DNA of 64,000 nucleotides from Thermacetogenium phaeum DSM 12270. GTDB taxonomy: Bacteria; Bacillota; DSM-12270; Thermacetogeniales; Thermacetogeniaceae. The stretch spans positions 1,420,001-1,484,000 of the forward strand of contig NC_018870.1 of the NCBI RefSeq assembly GCF_000305935.1, in the 5' to 3' direction. Below the pieces are notes generated by a model. It saw nothing but the letters and a program-made list of their open reading frames with translations, ran no database searches and was not told the DNA's origin. The position numbers and the translations under genes were made by a program. This document shows positions 1 through 8,716 of the stretch, piece after piece. Positions within the stretch are counted from its first letter, which is position 1, and every line of letters starts with the position of its first letter.

Positions 1-1
1 A

Positions 2-568
2 GAACAACCCCTTTGGAACGCAACGATGGCGGCTTATCACCCGCTCGGTTACCGCCAGCCCTTTGGCGCCCACCAGCGGTATTGGATCCACAGCCGGGCT
101 GAAGGGAGGGTCGAGATCCTGGGCGCCCTCTTATTTGCCGCAGCGGCCAGGAAGGTGGCCGTCCGGGAATCCTGGATTGGGTGGACGGCGGTGGAGTGCA
201 AGCGATTCCGTTACCGCATCATCAACAACAGCCGTTTTTTAATTCTGCCGGGGGTGCAAATACCCCACCTGGCCAGCCATGCCCTGGCGCTGGTCGCCCG
301 GCGCATCCGGGCGGACTGGCAAAAACGGTACGGGTATGCCCCGGTGCTTTTAGAGACCTTTGTCACCCCACCGCACCAGGGGACCTGCTACCGGGCGGCC
401 AACTGGCAGTGCATCGGCGAAACAGCCGGCCTGGGCAGAGAACCCCGGAGGCAAAAAGGCAGTCCGGTAGTCAGGCTGATGTTCGTTTACCCCTTGGTCC
501 GGGAATGGCGGGAGGAGCTTTGCGCACCAGCGCCGGTGGCGGGCAAGTGCGATGAGTTTGATGCGTAA
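2..568 (+). CDS. DUF4338 (DruA-like) protein, 5'-truncated by window edge
   Basis: The reading frame is open from base 2, before the first ATG at 26, so the true start lies outside the window. The text around GYRQPFGAHQRY, NNSRFLILP, LASH.LAL and the late GTCYRAANW motif matches my recollection of the DUF4338 family, the family of the DruA subunit of Druantia. Many family members travel inside insertion elements next to a DDE transposase rather than in defence loci. Here it overlaps the broken transposase gene downstream (552) by 17 bases, so I read it as the accessory gene of that element. The biochemical role is unknown. Confidence 0.75.
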   Translation, partial: EQPLWNATMAAYHPLGYRQPFGAHQRYWIHSRAEGRVEILGALLFAAAARKVAVRESWIGWTAVECKRFRYRIINNSRFLILPGVQIPHLASHALALVARRIRADWQKRYGYAPVLLETFVTPPHQGTCYRAANWQCIGETAGLGREPRRQKGSPVVRLMFVYPLVREWREELCAPAPVAGKCDEFDA

Positions 569-1914
569 TCCGGAGGCAATCAATTCGGCCACCTTACCCA
601 ACCGCAAAAGCCCCTGGAAAACGGTGGAGGAAGAGCAAGAGGCCCGGCAGTCGGCCGTGGAGGCCCAGCTCAATGCCTGGCGGGCGATTTTACCCGGCCT
701 TTTAGAAAAGTTCGGCCGCTTAAAGGATCCCCGCCGGCCCGGGAGCATCAGGCACAAACTTACCGTTCTCATGGTTTTTGGCTTATGTTTGTTTATCTTT
801 CAGTATAATTCCCGGCGCGAGGCCAACCGGGAGCTCAGCTGTCCAGCTATCTTAGATGCGCTGCGGTCTGTCTTTCCCGATGTAGACAGCATTCCCCACC
901 TGGACACCCTGGCCCGGCTCCTGGAAAGGATCCCGGCCGAGCAAATCGAAAACATATTGGGGACCACCGTCCGCAAGCTCTTACGCAACAAGAAGTTACA
1001 GGCGCTTTTGGTCGAGAAGCGCTATGTGGTCGCCATCGACGGCACCCAGAAGTTCACCCGGACCGTTCCCTTCGCCCCGGAGGCGCTCCGATAAACAAGA
1101 CTGCGAATTAAAGGCTTTTTATCGTCTGGCTCCGCGTCTCAAAGAACTGATGGGCAAACTCCCTCTTCTGATCGTGGCTGACGGTCTTTACGCAGGTGGC
1201 CCGGTGATGCAGATTTGCCGGAAGAACAACTGGGACTTCATGATCGTCCTGCCATCAAACTGTCTTCAATCGGTCTGGGAGGATGCTTTAGGAATCCACA
1301 AGCTGGAACCGGAGCAAACCCGGACCCATCAGTGGGGCAACCGGACACAGAACTTCTGGTGGGCTAACGACATTGTCTACGTTTGGCGGGACGCCCAAAA
1401 CCAGCATCATCGCCTGGTGATCCACGTGGTGGTTTGCAACTTCTGTGGCGAAAAGTGAGGGGTCATTATCTTTTCGCATCATCGCCTGGTGATCCACGTG
1501 GTGGTTTGCAACGAAACCTGGGAAGAAAACGGACTAACCTGTCAGACTACCTGGGCGTGGGTGTCGGGCACCCCGATTACCAAAAAAAACGCAATCGACC
1601 GCTGCAACCGGGCGGCCCGTCACCGGTGGGGTATTGAAGAGAACTTCCTGATTGAAAAACGCCGCGGATACAACTATGAACACCCATTTTCATACGACTG
1701 GAACGCTTTGAAAGGGTGGCATGCCCTGATGCGTCTGGCCCACCTGATCAACATTCTTACCCTGCACACCGTGGCCTTATGGGAAACGGTGCAAACGTTG
1801 GGCATGCGCGGCACTCTGCGGTTTTTATGGCAGACATTCACGGGCAACTGGCTTGACCTCTCCAGGTTGAAGAGGCTCCGCGATAAACCGGCTCAACTTC
1901 GTCTGGTGATTTAA
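552..1914 (+). pseudogene. DDE transposase, broken by deletion and by an insertion with stop
   Basis: Three fragments belong together. 552-1094 gives the N-terminal part, including LKDPRR and VVAIDGTQKF with the first catalytic Asp. About 1090-1458 continues in another frame (DKQDCELKAF, LIVADGLYAGGP with the second Asp). 1489-1914 is in the same frame as the second piece (WGIEENFLIEKRRGYNYEH). Family members normally have a strand such as YYVYVLEA between the first and second fragments, and it is missing here, so an internal deletion of roughly 100 bases is inferred near 1085. A 72-bp in-frame insertion at 1441-1512 adds a TGA stop. The gene cannot make a full transposase. Confidence 0.8.
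1404..1512. repeat. 37-bp direct repeats flanking a 35-bp insert
   Basis: The 37 bases at 1404-1440 recur exactly at 1476-1512. Between them lie 35 bases carrying the stop codon TGA at 1456-1458. The unit length is 72 bp, so the frame is kept on both sides but translation is stopped. It lies in the transposase pseudogene. Confidence 0.9.
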
Positions 1915-2259
1915 TCAAGCAAGTTATCTAACCAAACTAAGAAATCACTTCGGGCGAGGGCCACCTCGCCTAATCCTGCTTGGATCAATCCTGTCCGGGG
2001 AATCCTGTAAATAATCAGGCTACTGCTAAATTTACAGTAAAAAACATACCTTTGCCTAAGGACGATACCGCCGGGGGTCGAAAAAGGATTCAAAGAACTT
2101 TGTAAAATATTTCGTGCGTCAGCACTGGTCGTGATATATTTCCCTTGCCAAAACAGCACCTTTTTTGCTAGAATAGGCCTTGTGATAAGATGGCGTTGCA
2201 TCGCATAGGCTAAACAGTTCAGAATTAAGAGTAAAATATTAAGTGAGGAGGATATAAAA
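1915..2259. other. Intergenic stretch between the decayed element and rpmB
   Basis: No convincing gene; the 169-codon minus frame here has no family features. It holds a 7-bp hairpin (GGCGAGG 1953-1959, CCTCGCC 1964-1970) without a T-tract, which could lie near the right end of the element, and the putative rpmB promoter at 2145-2174. Confidence 0.6.
2145..2174 (+). promoter_or_regulatory. Putative rpmB promoter
   Basis: TTGCCA at 2145-2150 and TAGAAT at 2169-2174 are separated by 18 bases, a sigma-A-like arrangement 86 bases before the rpmB ATG. Confidence 0.45.
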
Positions 2260-2448
2260 ATGGCAAAGTGCGCCATCTGCGGTAAAGGGGTCCGCGTCGG
2301 AATGCGGGTTAGCCATTCCCATGTCCGTACAAAAAGGACCTGGACGCCCAATCTACAGCCTGTAAGAACGGTTATCAACGGAAAACCGGTTCGCATGAAA
2401 GTATGCACTCGTTGTCTCAAAGCCGGTAAAGTGAAGCGTGCTCTTTAA
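2260..2448 (+). CDS. rpmB: 50S ribosomal protein bL28
   Basis: 62 residues, the normal length for bL28. It begins [14 protein letters not shown] and keeps the paired CxxC knuckles (CAIC near residue 4 and CTRC near 51), the zinc-binding version of the protein. An AGGAGG-like site (gaggagg) precedes the ATG by about 8 bases. It stands alone, and its stop overlaps the stop of the convergent phosphoesterase gene by three bases. Confidence 0.97.
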   Translation: MAKCAICGKGVRVGMRVSHSHVRTKRTWTPNLQPVRTVINGKPVRMKVCTRCLKAGKVKRAL

Positions 2449-3008
2449 GCTTTAGGAAGCGCTAAACTCTTTATGCTATTCCCGGAGTCAAGATCAATGA
2501 GGGACACTCTGTTATCCTCCAGGAGGGCGACTGTAGGTCTTCTCCCTTCGCCTTTGGGCAGAGAGGGAGAACCAGGGTTGAGAAAGATAATCCCGTTTTT
2601 CTCCTCCAATAAGGGGATATGTGTGTGCCCGTGAATAAAGAGCTGCACTTGATAGCGCTGTGCCTGTGCCTGCATCTCAGTGTGTTCTAGCCCGTGTCCG
2701 TGATGTACCAGTATGCGGAGGTCTCTTATTTGCAGAAAAGCATAAGGGGATAACAGCGGCCAGGAAACCAAAACTTGGTCTACCTCTGCATCGCAATTAC
2801 CGCGAGCGATAACCACCGGGAGAGGAGCCTTATTTATGACTGCCGCCAGTTCCCGGGGAGCGTACCCTTCAGGTAAGGGATTGCGGGGGCCGTGATAAAG
2901 CACGTCCCCCGCATGAACAATCAGATCAACACTGCGAAAAACAGCTGTTATAGTTCGTTCCCACGCTGTTAATGACCCGTGTGTATCACTGACGATCCCG
3001 ATCCTCAT
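2445..3008 (-). CDS. YfcE/MJ0936-type metallophosphoesterase
   Basis: 187 residues if started at the fourth codon of the open frame ([12 protein letters not shown]), where family members begin; a run of Gs precedes it. Calcineurin-like metal ligands are visible: DTHG (D8, H10), HAGDV, GNCD, HHGHG and HGHTH, followed by NPGSPS, typical of the small YfcE phosphodiesterases. The physiological substrate is not known. It overlaps the 3' end of ribH by 23 bases and is probably the last gene of the rib transcript. Confidence 0.88.
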   Translation of the reverse strand: MRIGIVSDTHGSLTAWERTITAVFRSVDLIVHAGDVLYHGPRNPLPEGYAPRELAAVINKAPLPVVIARGNCDAEVDQVLVSWPLLSPYAFLQIRDLRILVHHGHGLEHTEMQAQAQRYQVQLFIHGHTHIPLLEEKNGIIFLNPGSPSLPKGEGRRPTVALLEDNRVSLIDLDSGNSIKSLALPKA

Positions 3009-3489
3009 GACCAACACCCCCCTGTTCTTTCATCTCTCGGAAGAGGTTGGCCATTTCTAGAGCTGTCATGGCAGCATCCGCCCCTTTATTACCTGCTTTA
3101 GTACCGGCCCTTTCAATTGCCTGCTCCAAAGTATCGGCTGTAATCAGGCCATATACAACCGGTATTCCTGACTTCAAACCGACCTGGGCGATTCCCTTGG
3201 TCACTTCGCTGGCAATGTAATCGAAATGCGGGGTGGCTCCTCTGATTACGGCTCCCAGGCAGATCACCCCATCATATCCCAAACCGGTCATCTTTTGAGC
3301 AGCCAGGGGGATTTCAAAGGCTCCGGGAACCCAGGCGACATCGATTGCTTCGCGGCTCACGCCATGCCTCACCAAGATATCCAGAGCACCACTTAAAAGC
3401 CTATTGGTGATAAATTCATTGAACCTGGACACAACGATGCCGAAACGAAGGCCCTGGCCAATCAGTTTTCCTTCAAATGTTCTCACCAT
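2986..3489 (-). CDS. ribH: 6,7-dimethyl-8-ribityllumazine synthase
   Basis: 167 residues. It condenses 5-amino-6-ribitylaminouracil with 3,4-dihydroxy-2-butanone 4-phosphate. Family landmarks: FNEFIT near the N-terminus, the V.W.PGAFEIP substrate loop, LGAVIRG.TPHFDYI, and the GLIT...[14 protein letters not shown] segment. The start has an upstream GGAGAA. It follows ribBA with a 14-base gap in the riboflavin operon. The C-terminal tail is slightly longer than usual. Confidence 0.97.
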   Translation of the reverse strand: MVRTFEGKLIGQGLRFGIVVSRFNEFITNRLLSGALDILVRHGVSREAIDVAWVPGAFEIPLAAQKMTGLGYDGVICLGAVIRGATPHFDYIASEVTKGIAQVGLKSGIPVVYGLITADTLEQAIERAGTKAGNKGADAAMTALEMANLFREMKEQGGVGHEDRDRQ

Positions 3490-3503
3490 TTAGATTCTCC
3501 TTT

Positions 3504-4718
3504 CTATTTTTTCAGGGCCAGCAGATGCCCCAGTTTCTCTTTTTTGGTTCTTAAGTAACCGCGATTCTCCTCCCGCGGAGGTATCTCTATGGGTACCCTT
3601 TCTACGACCTCCAGTCCGTATCCCACTAGCCCGGCAATTTTGCGCGGATTGTTGGTAAGAAGCCGGATCTTTTTTAACCCCAAATCGACAAGAATTTGTG
3701 CTCCGATCCCGTAGTCCCGCAGGTCTGGTGGAAATCCAAGCAATTCATTGGCCTCAACAGTATCAGCACCACCGTCTTGAAGCTCGTAGGCTCTGATCTT
3801 GTTTAACAGACCAATGCCTCGCCCTTCCTGCCGCATATAAAGGAGAACCCCCCTCCCTTCGGCGGCAATCATTTTTAAAGCTTGCGCCAGCTGATCTCCG
3901 CAGTCACAGCGCAAAGAACCAAATACATCACCGGTCAAGCATTCCGAATGCACCCTGGTTAGTACCGGCTCTACTCCCCGAAGGTCACCCATGATGAGGG
4001 CAATATGGCAGTTATCATCGAGAAGGGATTTATAGGCAACAGCAGTAAATTCCCCGTACTTTGTCGGAAGGTGGGTGCTGGTTACCTTCTGGACCAGCTT
4101 TTCCGTCCGGCGTCGGTATTTGATCAGGTCGGCGATAGTGATTATTTTCAGGTTATGTTTCCTGGCAAATTTCATCAGCTCCGGTACGCGCGCCATGGTA
4201 CCATCATCATTCATGATTTCACAGAGCACTCCAGCTGGATAAAGTCCGGCCAGGCGGGCAAGATCAACAGCGGCCTCGGTGTGCCCGGCCCTTCTGAGAA
4301 CACCTCCCTCCTTTGCCCGAAGGGGAAATATGTGACCCGGGCGCCGCAGATCTTGAGGTTTGGTTTTGGGATCAATAAGCGCCCGTACCGTTGCAGCTCG
4401 CTCGAATGCCGAAATACCGGTGGTGGAAGTGGCTGCATCAACAGATACGGTGAAAGCAGTCTCATGCTTGTCGGTGTTGTGGGCAACCATCGGCTGCAGA
4501 TCAAGTTCATCCAGGCGCTTCCCTGTCATTGGCACACAGATGAGCCCCCTGCCGTAAGTAGCCATAAAGTTGATGGCTTCAGGGGTTACCTTTTCCGCTG
4601 CAATGATCAGGTCTCCCTCGTTTTCCCGATCCTCATCATCGACAACGATAATCATCTTACCAGCTCTAATTTCTTCAATAGCTTCTTCAATGGTGTTAAA
4701 AAACTCCAGTTCCGCCAT
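3504..4718 (-). CDS. ribBA: Bifunctional DHBP synthase / GTP cyclohydrolase II
   Basis: 404 residues, the usual size of the Firmicutes fusion. Residues about 1-205 are 3,4-dihydroxy-2-butanone-4-phosphate synthase, with [10 protein letters not shown] (28-36) for Mg and the substrate. Residues about 206-404 are GTP cyclohydrolase II, with zinc cysteines C260, C271 and C273 and the RQEGRGIGL loop. It supplies both precursors of riboflavin, from ribulose 5-phosphate and GTP. It lies between ribE and ribH, under the FMN riboswitch. Confidence 0.98.
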   Translation of the reverse strand: MAELEFFNTIEEAIEEIRAGKMIIVVDDEDRENEGDLIIAAEKVTPEAINFMATYGRGLICVPMTGKRLDELDLQPMVAHNTDKHETAFTVSVDAATSTTGISAFERAATVRALIDPKTKPQDLRRPGHIFPLRAKEGGVLRRAGHTEAAVDLARLAGLYPAGVLCEIMNDDGTMARVPELMKFARKHNLKIITIADLIKYRRRTEKLVQKVTSTHLPTKYGEFTAVAYKSLLDDNCHIALIMGDLRGVEPVLTRVHSECLTGDVFGSLRCDCGDQLAQALKMIAAEGRGVLLYMRQEGRGIGLLNKIRAYELQDGGADTVEANELLGFPPDLRDYGIGAQILVDLGLKKIRLLTNNPRKIAGLVGYGLEVVERVPIEIPPREENRGYLRTKKEKLGHLLALKK

Positions 4719-4742
4719 CCCTAAAGCCTCCCGTTTATTAGT

Positions 4743-5393
4743 TTATATAAAGCCATGTTCTGCAAGAAACTGCGGCGTAATACTCTTCTGGTTATCTGGC
4801 GTCATTATTCTACCGACAAGATAGAAGACGTACTTTCCAAGCAAGTCGGCCTCAATATTCACTACGTCTCCAATCTTCTTTGAGCCCAGTGTTGTTTCCC
4901 GGCGCGTATGAGGAATCAGGCTTACCATGAAGGCATCGGGCTGCAGTTCGGCTACCGTGAGGCTGACACCGTCGATAGCAACAGAACCCTGGGGTACCAG
5001 GAATCGATCTAGGTGGGACGGCAGACGAATCCACATTTCCACAGCGATACCCCGCCGGTTCAAACGCAGAATCTCACCGGTAGCATCTACATGCCCTGTG
5101 ACCAAATGGCCGCCGAGCCTTCCCCCCACCTGCAGGGATCGTTCTAGGTTGACCTGGCTTCCCGGAGCAAGCAACCCCAGATTGGTCTTGTCAAGAGTTT
5201 CCGGCATTACATCGACTGTAAAGGTATCTGCAGTGGAGGAGGTTACAGTGAGGCAGGCCCCGTTCACGGCTATGCTTTCCCCCAGATTAATTCCTGCAAG
5301 CACCTTTTGAGCTTCAATTGTCAGCAGAATTGATGAATGCTCTCTTGTTATTTTCCGCACCGTTCCTCGTTCTTCTATAAGACCCGTGAACAA
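4743..5393 (-). CDS. ribE: Riboflavin synthase, alpha chain
   Basis: 216 residues starting MFTGLIEERG, the invariant start of the family, here from a TTG codon with a GGAGGG site upstream. Two lumazine-binding repeats are seen (about 1-96 and 97-190), each with a G.SIAVNG.CLTV or GSVAIDGVSLTV core. It dismutates two lumazines to riboflavin and the pyrimidine. Its start overlaps the ribD stop by 19 bases, suggesting translational coupling. Confidence 0.97.
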   Translation of the reverse strand: MFTGLIEERGTVRKITREHSSILLTIEAQKVLAGINLGESIAVNGACLTVTSSTADTFTVDVMPETLDKTNLGLLAPGSQVNLERSLQVGGRLGGHLVTGHVDATGEILRLNRRGIAVEMWIRLPSHLDRFLVPQGSVAIDGVSLTVAELQPDAFMVSLIPHTRRETTLGSKKIGDVVNIEADLLGKYVFYLVGRIMTPDNQKSITPQFLAEHGFI

Positions 5394-6523
5394 GTATCAA
5401 TAACCCTCCTTCCTGCCGGGTATCCCGAGATCAGAAAATCTTCACCAACTCGCTCAATTTTAAGGGATTCTAGGCGCAGGGCTTTATCAAGGGTATCGAA
5501 ACCGCTTCCCCCGAAGGCGCCCGGTGCATTCTTCCCACCAATGATCAACGGGGAGAGAAAAAAAACAAATTTATCTACGATATCCGCCTGCAGGGCGCTC
5601 GCGTTGAGGGTTGCCCCTCCCTCCAACAGGAGGGTCATTACACCTCTTCTACCGAGCTCTTGGAGTAGTTCCTCAATGCTGACCATGTCATCCTCACCTG
5701 GCATGTCTAAAACCTCGACCCCTCTTTTTTCCAACAACAACTTTTTATCCTTCTGATATTTTCCAGGTACAGCGGCAACGACCACAGGAGCCTCACCAGC
5801 CGTCTGAACGAGCCGAGAATCTACAGGAAGGTGCAGGCTGCTGTCCACTATAACGCGCAGGGGTCTTTTGCTTTCGTCGGGCAATCTAACGGTCAGAAGA
5901 GGGTCATCCGCCAATACGGTGCCAATACCAACCATAACTGCGTCACTTTCCGCCCGAAGGTGTTGTACTTTAAGGCGTGCCTTTTCACCTGTGATCCACT
6001 TAGAGTCGCCGCTGCAGGTAGCGATCTTTCCGTCCAGGCTCATAGCAACTTTGAGTACAACATATGGCAGACCCGTTCTGATGTATTTAAAAAAGGCTTC
6101 ATTGAGCCGCTGTGCTTCTTCTTCCATAATACCAACCTGAACTTCTATTCCTGCTTCTTTTAGCGATCGTATCCCCTTCCCTGCTACAAGAGGATTGGGA
6201 TCACAGGTAGCAATAACCACCTTTTGGATACCGGCTTTTATAATTGCCTCTGTGCAAGGTGGGGTTTTCCCATAGTGGCAACAGGGTTCCAAAGTAACAT
6301 AGAGGGTTGATCCTTTTGCCAGATCTCCTGCCGCCCGCAGAGCATGGACTTCAGCATGAGGGGTTCCTGCTTTCATGTGATACCCCTCACCAATGATGAC
6401 ATCATCCCGAACTACAACAGCACCAACCATTGGATTGGGGCTGGTCTTACCTTTCCCAAGTGCTGCCAGTTCCAAAGCCCTGCTCATAAAGCGGATGTGT
6501 TGCTTTAGCGATTCTTCTCCCAT
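5375..6523 (-). CDS. ribD: Riboflavin-specific deaminase/reductase
   Basis: 382 residues from the ATG at 6523; the open frame extends upstream through the riboswitch terminator, which is not credible coding sequence. Residues 1-145 form the cytidine-deaminase-like domain with zinc motif HAE (56-58) and PCCHYGKTPPC (80-90). The rest is the NADPH-dependent reductase (LKVAMSLDGKIA, SDAVMVGIGTVLADDP, LLLEGGATLNAS). It catalyses the second and third steps after GTP cyclohydrolase. A GGGGAG site lies upstream. It is the first gene of the rib operon. Confidence 0.97.
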   Translation of the reverse strand: MGEESLKQHIRFMSRALELAALGKGKTSPNPMVGAVVVRDDVIIGEGYHMKAGTPHAEVHALRAAGDLAKGSTLYVTLEPCCHYGKTPPCTEAIIKAGIQKVVIATCDPNPLVAGKGIRSLKEAGIEVQVGIMEEEAQRLNEAFFKYIRTGLPYVVLKVAMSLDGKIATCSGDSKWITGEKARLKVQHLRAESDAVMVGIGTVLADDPLLTVRLPDESKRPLRVIVDSSLHLPVDSRLVQTAGEAPVVVAAVPGKYQKDKKLLLEKRGVEVLDMPGEDDMVSIEELLQELGRRGVMTLLLEGGATLNASALQADIVDKFVFFLSPLIIGGKNAPGAFGGSGFDTLDKALRLESLKIERVGEDFLISGYPAGRRVIDTCSRVL

Positions 6524-6615
6524 CTGACCCACTCCCCATTTCTGCGTGATTTTACAGCAAACTGAGTTGCGGGAACCACATGTCTTGGCAAAGAACCCCT
6601 GGCCGCCATTCGGTC

Positions 6616-6646
6616 TAAAAATATAAAAGCCGGCAGAAAAGGCCGG
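6616..6646 (-). terminator. Intrinsic terminator of the FMN riboswitch
   Basis: On the minus strand CCGGC, a 7-base loop and GCCGG (6646-6630) are followed by CTTTTATATTTTT. It lies between the aptamer and ribD, the position of a riboswitch expression platform. Confidence 0.75.
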
Positions 6647-6687
6647 GGTCACAAAATAACACCTAAATAGAAGAAATTCCTTCTCCC

Positions 6688-6876
6688 TTCCAGACTTTAA
6701 CTGTCGGCTCCGGACTTTCACCGGATCAACCCGCTCTCTGAAGGCCCTGATTCCGGTCACAGTTGCCTTTTAACCGCGGGGCCTTTCTCGATCGGATATC
6801 GGGCTCGCGGGCTTACCTCTAAATGAGGATCACCGCCGGTGTGGAATTCCACCATCCCCCGAAGGTCCTTCCTGCA
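6688..6876 (-). promoter_or_regulatory. FMN riboswitch (RFN element)
   Basis: Read on the minus strand, conserved RFN blocks occur in order: ACCTTCGGGG, GGTGGAATTCCACACCGGCGG, GCCCGCGAGCC, TCCGGTGAAAGTCCGGAGCC and GACAGTTAAAGTCTGGA with the closing GGGAGAAGG. These are the junction and loop sequences of the FMN aptamer. With the downstream terminator it should switch ribD-ribE-ribBA-ribH off when FMN is abundant. The exact limits of helix P1 are uncertain by about 10 bases. Confidence 0.95.
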
Positions 6877-6899
6877 TATTCATTATTTTTTCTTAAAGC

Positions 6900-6929
6900 A
6901 TTATACACCTTCTAAAAAAAATACGTCAA
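6900..6929 (-). promoter_or_regulatory. Promoter of the riboflavin operon
   Basis: On the minus strand TTGACG (6929-6924) and a perfect TATAAT (6905-6900) are 18 bases apart, about 25 bases upstream of the riboswitch aptamer. Confidence 0.85.
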
Positions 6930-7063
6930 CTTTTCACCCTGCACAGTCCATGTCAAGATCTAGTAAGTATCTACACACAAAGGTCTTCTCCTCAAGAGGC
7001 CCGAACGCTCAAAATCCTAGCTTCAAGGTATACAACGAAGATAAACCCAACGGGAAGGTAACT

Positions 7064-7267
7064 ATGAGAAAGCTTGTTAATGCATATAAGGACTTAGTTT
7101 TTTTACTGGCTTTAACTGTGCTATCTCCTTCAGCTTTTCGTGCTTCATCGGCCAGCGTGAAACATAAAAAGCTTGAGCTCACTAAAATTCCAGATGGCCA
7201 CGTTCGTGTAGAAGATAACATTAAATCAACAGCAATTTTGCAGCTAATTGTTTGGAAGACAGACTAA
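7064..7267 (+). CDS. Small putative secreted protein
   Basis: 67 residues; I recognise no family. The ATG at 7064 has a good ribosome binding site (GGGAAGG, 6 bases upstream). The N-terminus looks like a signal peptide: MRKLVNAYKD, then a hydrophobic stretch (LVFLLALTVL) and a small-residue site near ASSA. The remainder is Lys- and Ile-rich. It ends inside the 3' end of the opposite-strand secreted-protein pseudogene. It could be chance coding, but the start signal and leader argue for a real peptide. Confidence 0.4.
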   Translation: MRKLVNAYKDLVFLLALTVLSPSAFRASSASVKHKKLELTKIPDGHVRVEDNIKSTAILQLIVWKTD

Positions 7268-8393
7268 ATGTAATGGAGCCATCTCTCCACCAGGTAAAGA
7301 GGTTCTTATCGTGACCGCTTGTGTACCTGTTCCGGTTGTTATCACCCAACCATTATTTGCAGGAATAGTTTTACTGACCATTGATCCACGATTAGATACA
7401 TAGGCAGTTAAATAATGAATGACGCTCCCTCCACCGTTTCCATCGACGCCCAGAGACGGTTCAAGGACCAAAGCCCAGTTACCGCTCGGCGTGTTTACGA
7501 TGATATTTAGATCTTGCCCGTAACTTCCGTAACCATAGACGTATTCGTAATCAATAGCGCTGTATCCTCTATTCAGATCATTTATTGGTACAGGCCAATT
7601 GTTACTCAAAGTTGAAGTGGAAGTAAACTGCTGATTGGTTGAGGCATTCCAGGTCAAATATTTTGGAGCATGATCGAATCGTCCTCTTATATATGAGCCT
7701 GGTTGGACTGGAGTCTTTCGGCAAGATGTTCCTTAAACTACCTGGGTCTGAAGTGCTGGAAATGTACGTCTTTACGGTAATACCACCTGTTACTATATCC
7801 CCAGTGGCGGCGTCTCTTATAATCACATTATACATTCCGGTTCCTCTTAGTCCGTTAGGAATTGAAAATCCGACATACGTATATGAGCCGTTATTTAGTA
7901 GTGCGTAAGTATATTCCGAATCACTTGAACTTAACCAAGAAGAAAGCAGTCTCTGTCCCATGGAAGCACCTGATTCGCCTGACTGTTGGATAGCGTATGC
8001 ACGCTTACCTAAATTGACTTTGACAGTTTTACCTGTATTGTTCCAAACACCAAAGCCAATGTACTTGGAACTACCTGTAGTATTCTTGTGATACCAGTAT
8101 ACCCTGAATTTGCCAGTACCGTTAATCTCACTATCTTTATAAAGTAAACCGGTGCTGGTTGGATCTTCGGGACTATTACTCACAAAAAGCTTGTAATCGG
8201 TCGTGACAGGGGTGAATGTTCAAGAAAGATTGTTAGCTACATTGGTAGGGTTTACTGCCGGTATTAGCTGGTCGTTACTATACGCTGCGAATGCCATTGG
8301 TGCTTGGAGCGAAAATACTAGAACTACAAGTATTATAAGATTAAGATAGACAACCAATCTACGACGCTCTACCATTGCTTTCACCGCTTTCAT
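7244..8393 (-). pseudogene. Secreted protein gene broken by a TGA and a frameshift
   Basis: The gene starts at ATG 8393 with GGAGTTG upstream and encodes a signal peptide (MKAVKAMVERRR followed by a hydrophobic core ending APMAFA). Codon 58, at 8222-8220, is TGA. The same frame then continues (TFTPVTTDYKLFVSNSP) to about 7670, where a one-base shift moves the reading into the frame ending at 7244 (TWNASTNQQF...). Together the pieces would be about 380 residues rich in Ser, Thr, Tyr and Gly, with beta-type segments such as KFRVYWYHKN. I recognise no family. Both lesions are seen directly in the sequence. Confidence 0.75.
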
Positions 8394-8573
8394 CTCTTTT
8401 CAACTCCTTTTTGATTTGGGCTAACTTTTTTGAAACCATCTCCCATCCCTTATTCAACCTACTTTTACTTGTGAGTGGGCTGTAACTCTCCCTGTTCCAC
8501 CTCCTCAACTTGGAATTCATCACCGCCCAACAACCTCGGTTATACCTTAACCTGGTAAGATTTGATTGTCTAT

Positions 8574-8605
8574 TACCCCAGAGGGGTATCTACCTTATTC
8601 TGGGG
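8574..8605. promoter_or_regulatory. Palindromic operator-like site
   Basis: TACCCC-AGA-GGGGTA (8574-8588) is a perfect 6-bp inverted repeat. Its CCCCAGA arm also pairs with TCTGGGG at 8599-8605. It lies between the secreted-protein pseudogene (starts at 8393) and the 3' end of the LuxR-type gene, so it could control the pseudogene's promoter. TACC...GGTA symmetry is common for NarL/LuxR-type sites; the assignment is inferred. Confidence 0.4.
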
Positions 8606-8716
8606 AATTATGCATAATGATCCAAAAATATTACATCAAACCCAGTGGGTGACTCGCTAAAAGGGCAAGAAAAAGCTAGACTCTAATAAGCTTGGGAGGG
8701 GAACGAGAGAGGTAAA

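Noticed and set aside
2-1914. Druantia defence system
   Set aside because: Only the DUF4338 protein is present with a transposase; the large helicase DruE and other subunits are not seen in the window.
1911-2420. 169-codon minus frame over the rpmB promoter and gene
   Set aside because: It overlaps rpmB and its promoter and has no family-like text.
4005-4724. 239-codon plus-strand frame opposite ribBA
   Set aside because: It lies wholly antisense to an unmistakable gene and shows no domain features. The same holds for the other long shadows opposite pyrD, metK and carB.
6524-6760. Longer N-terminus of RibD
   Set aside because: The extension runs through the riboswitch terminator; homologues start at the equivalent of 6523.
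8220-8222. TGA read as selenocysteine
   Set aside because: No redox motif around it, no evident SECIS-like hairpin directly after it, and the gene has a second lesion downstream.
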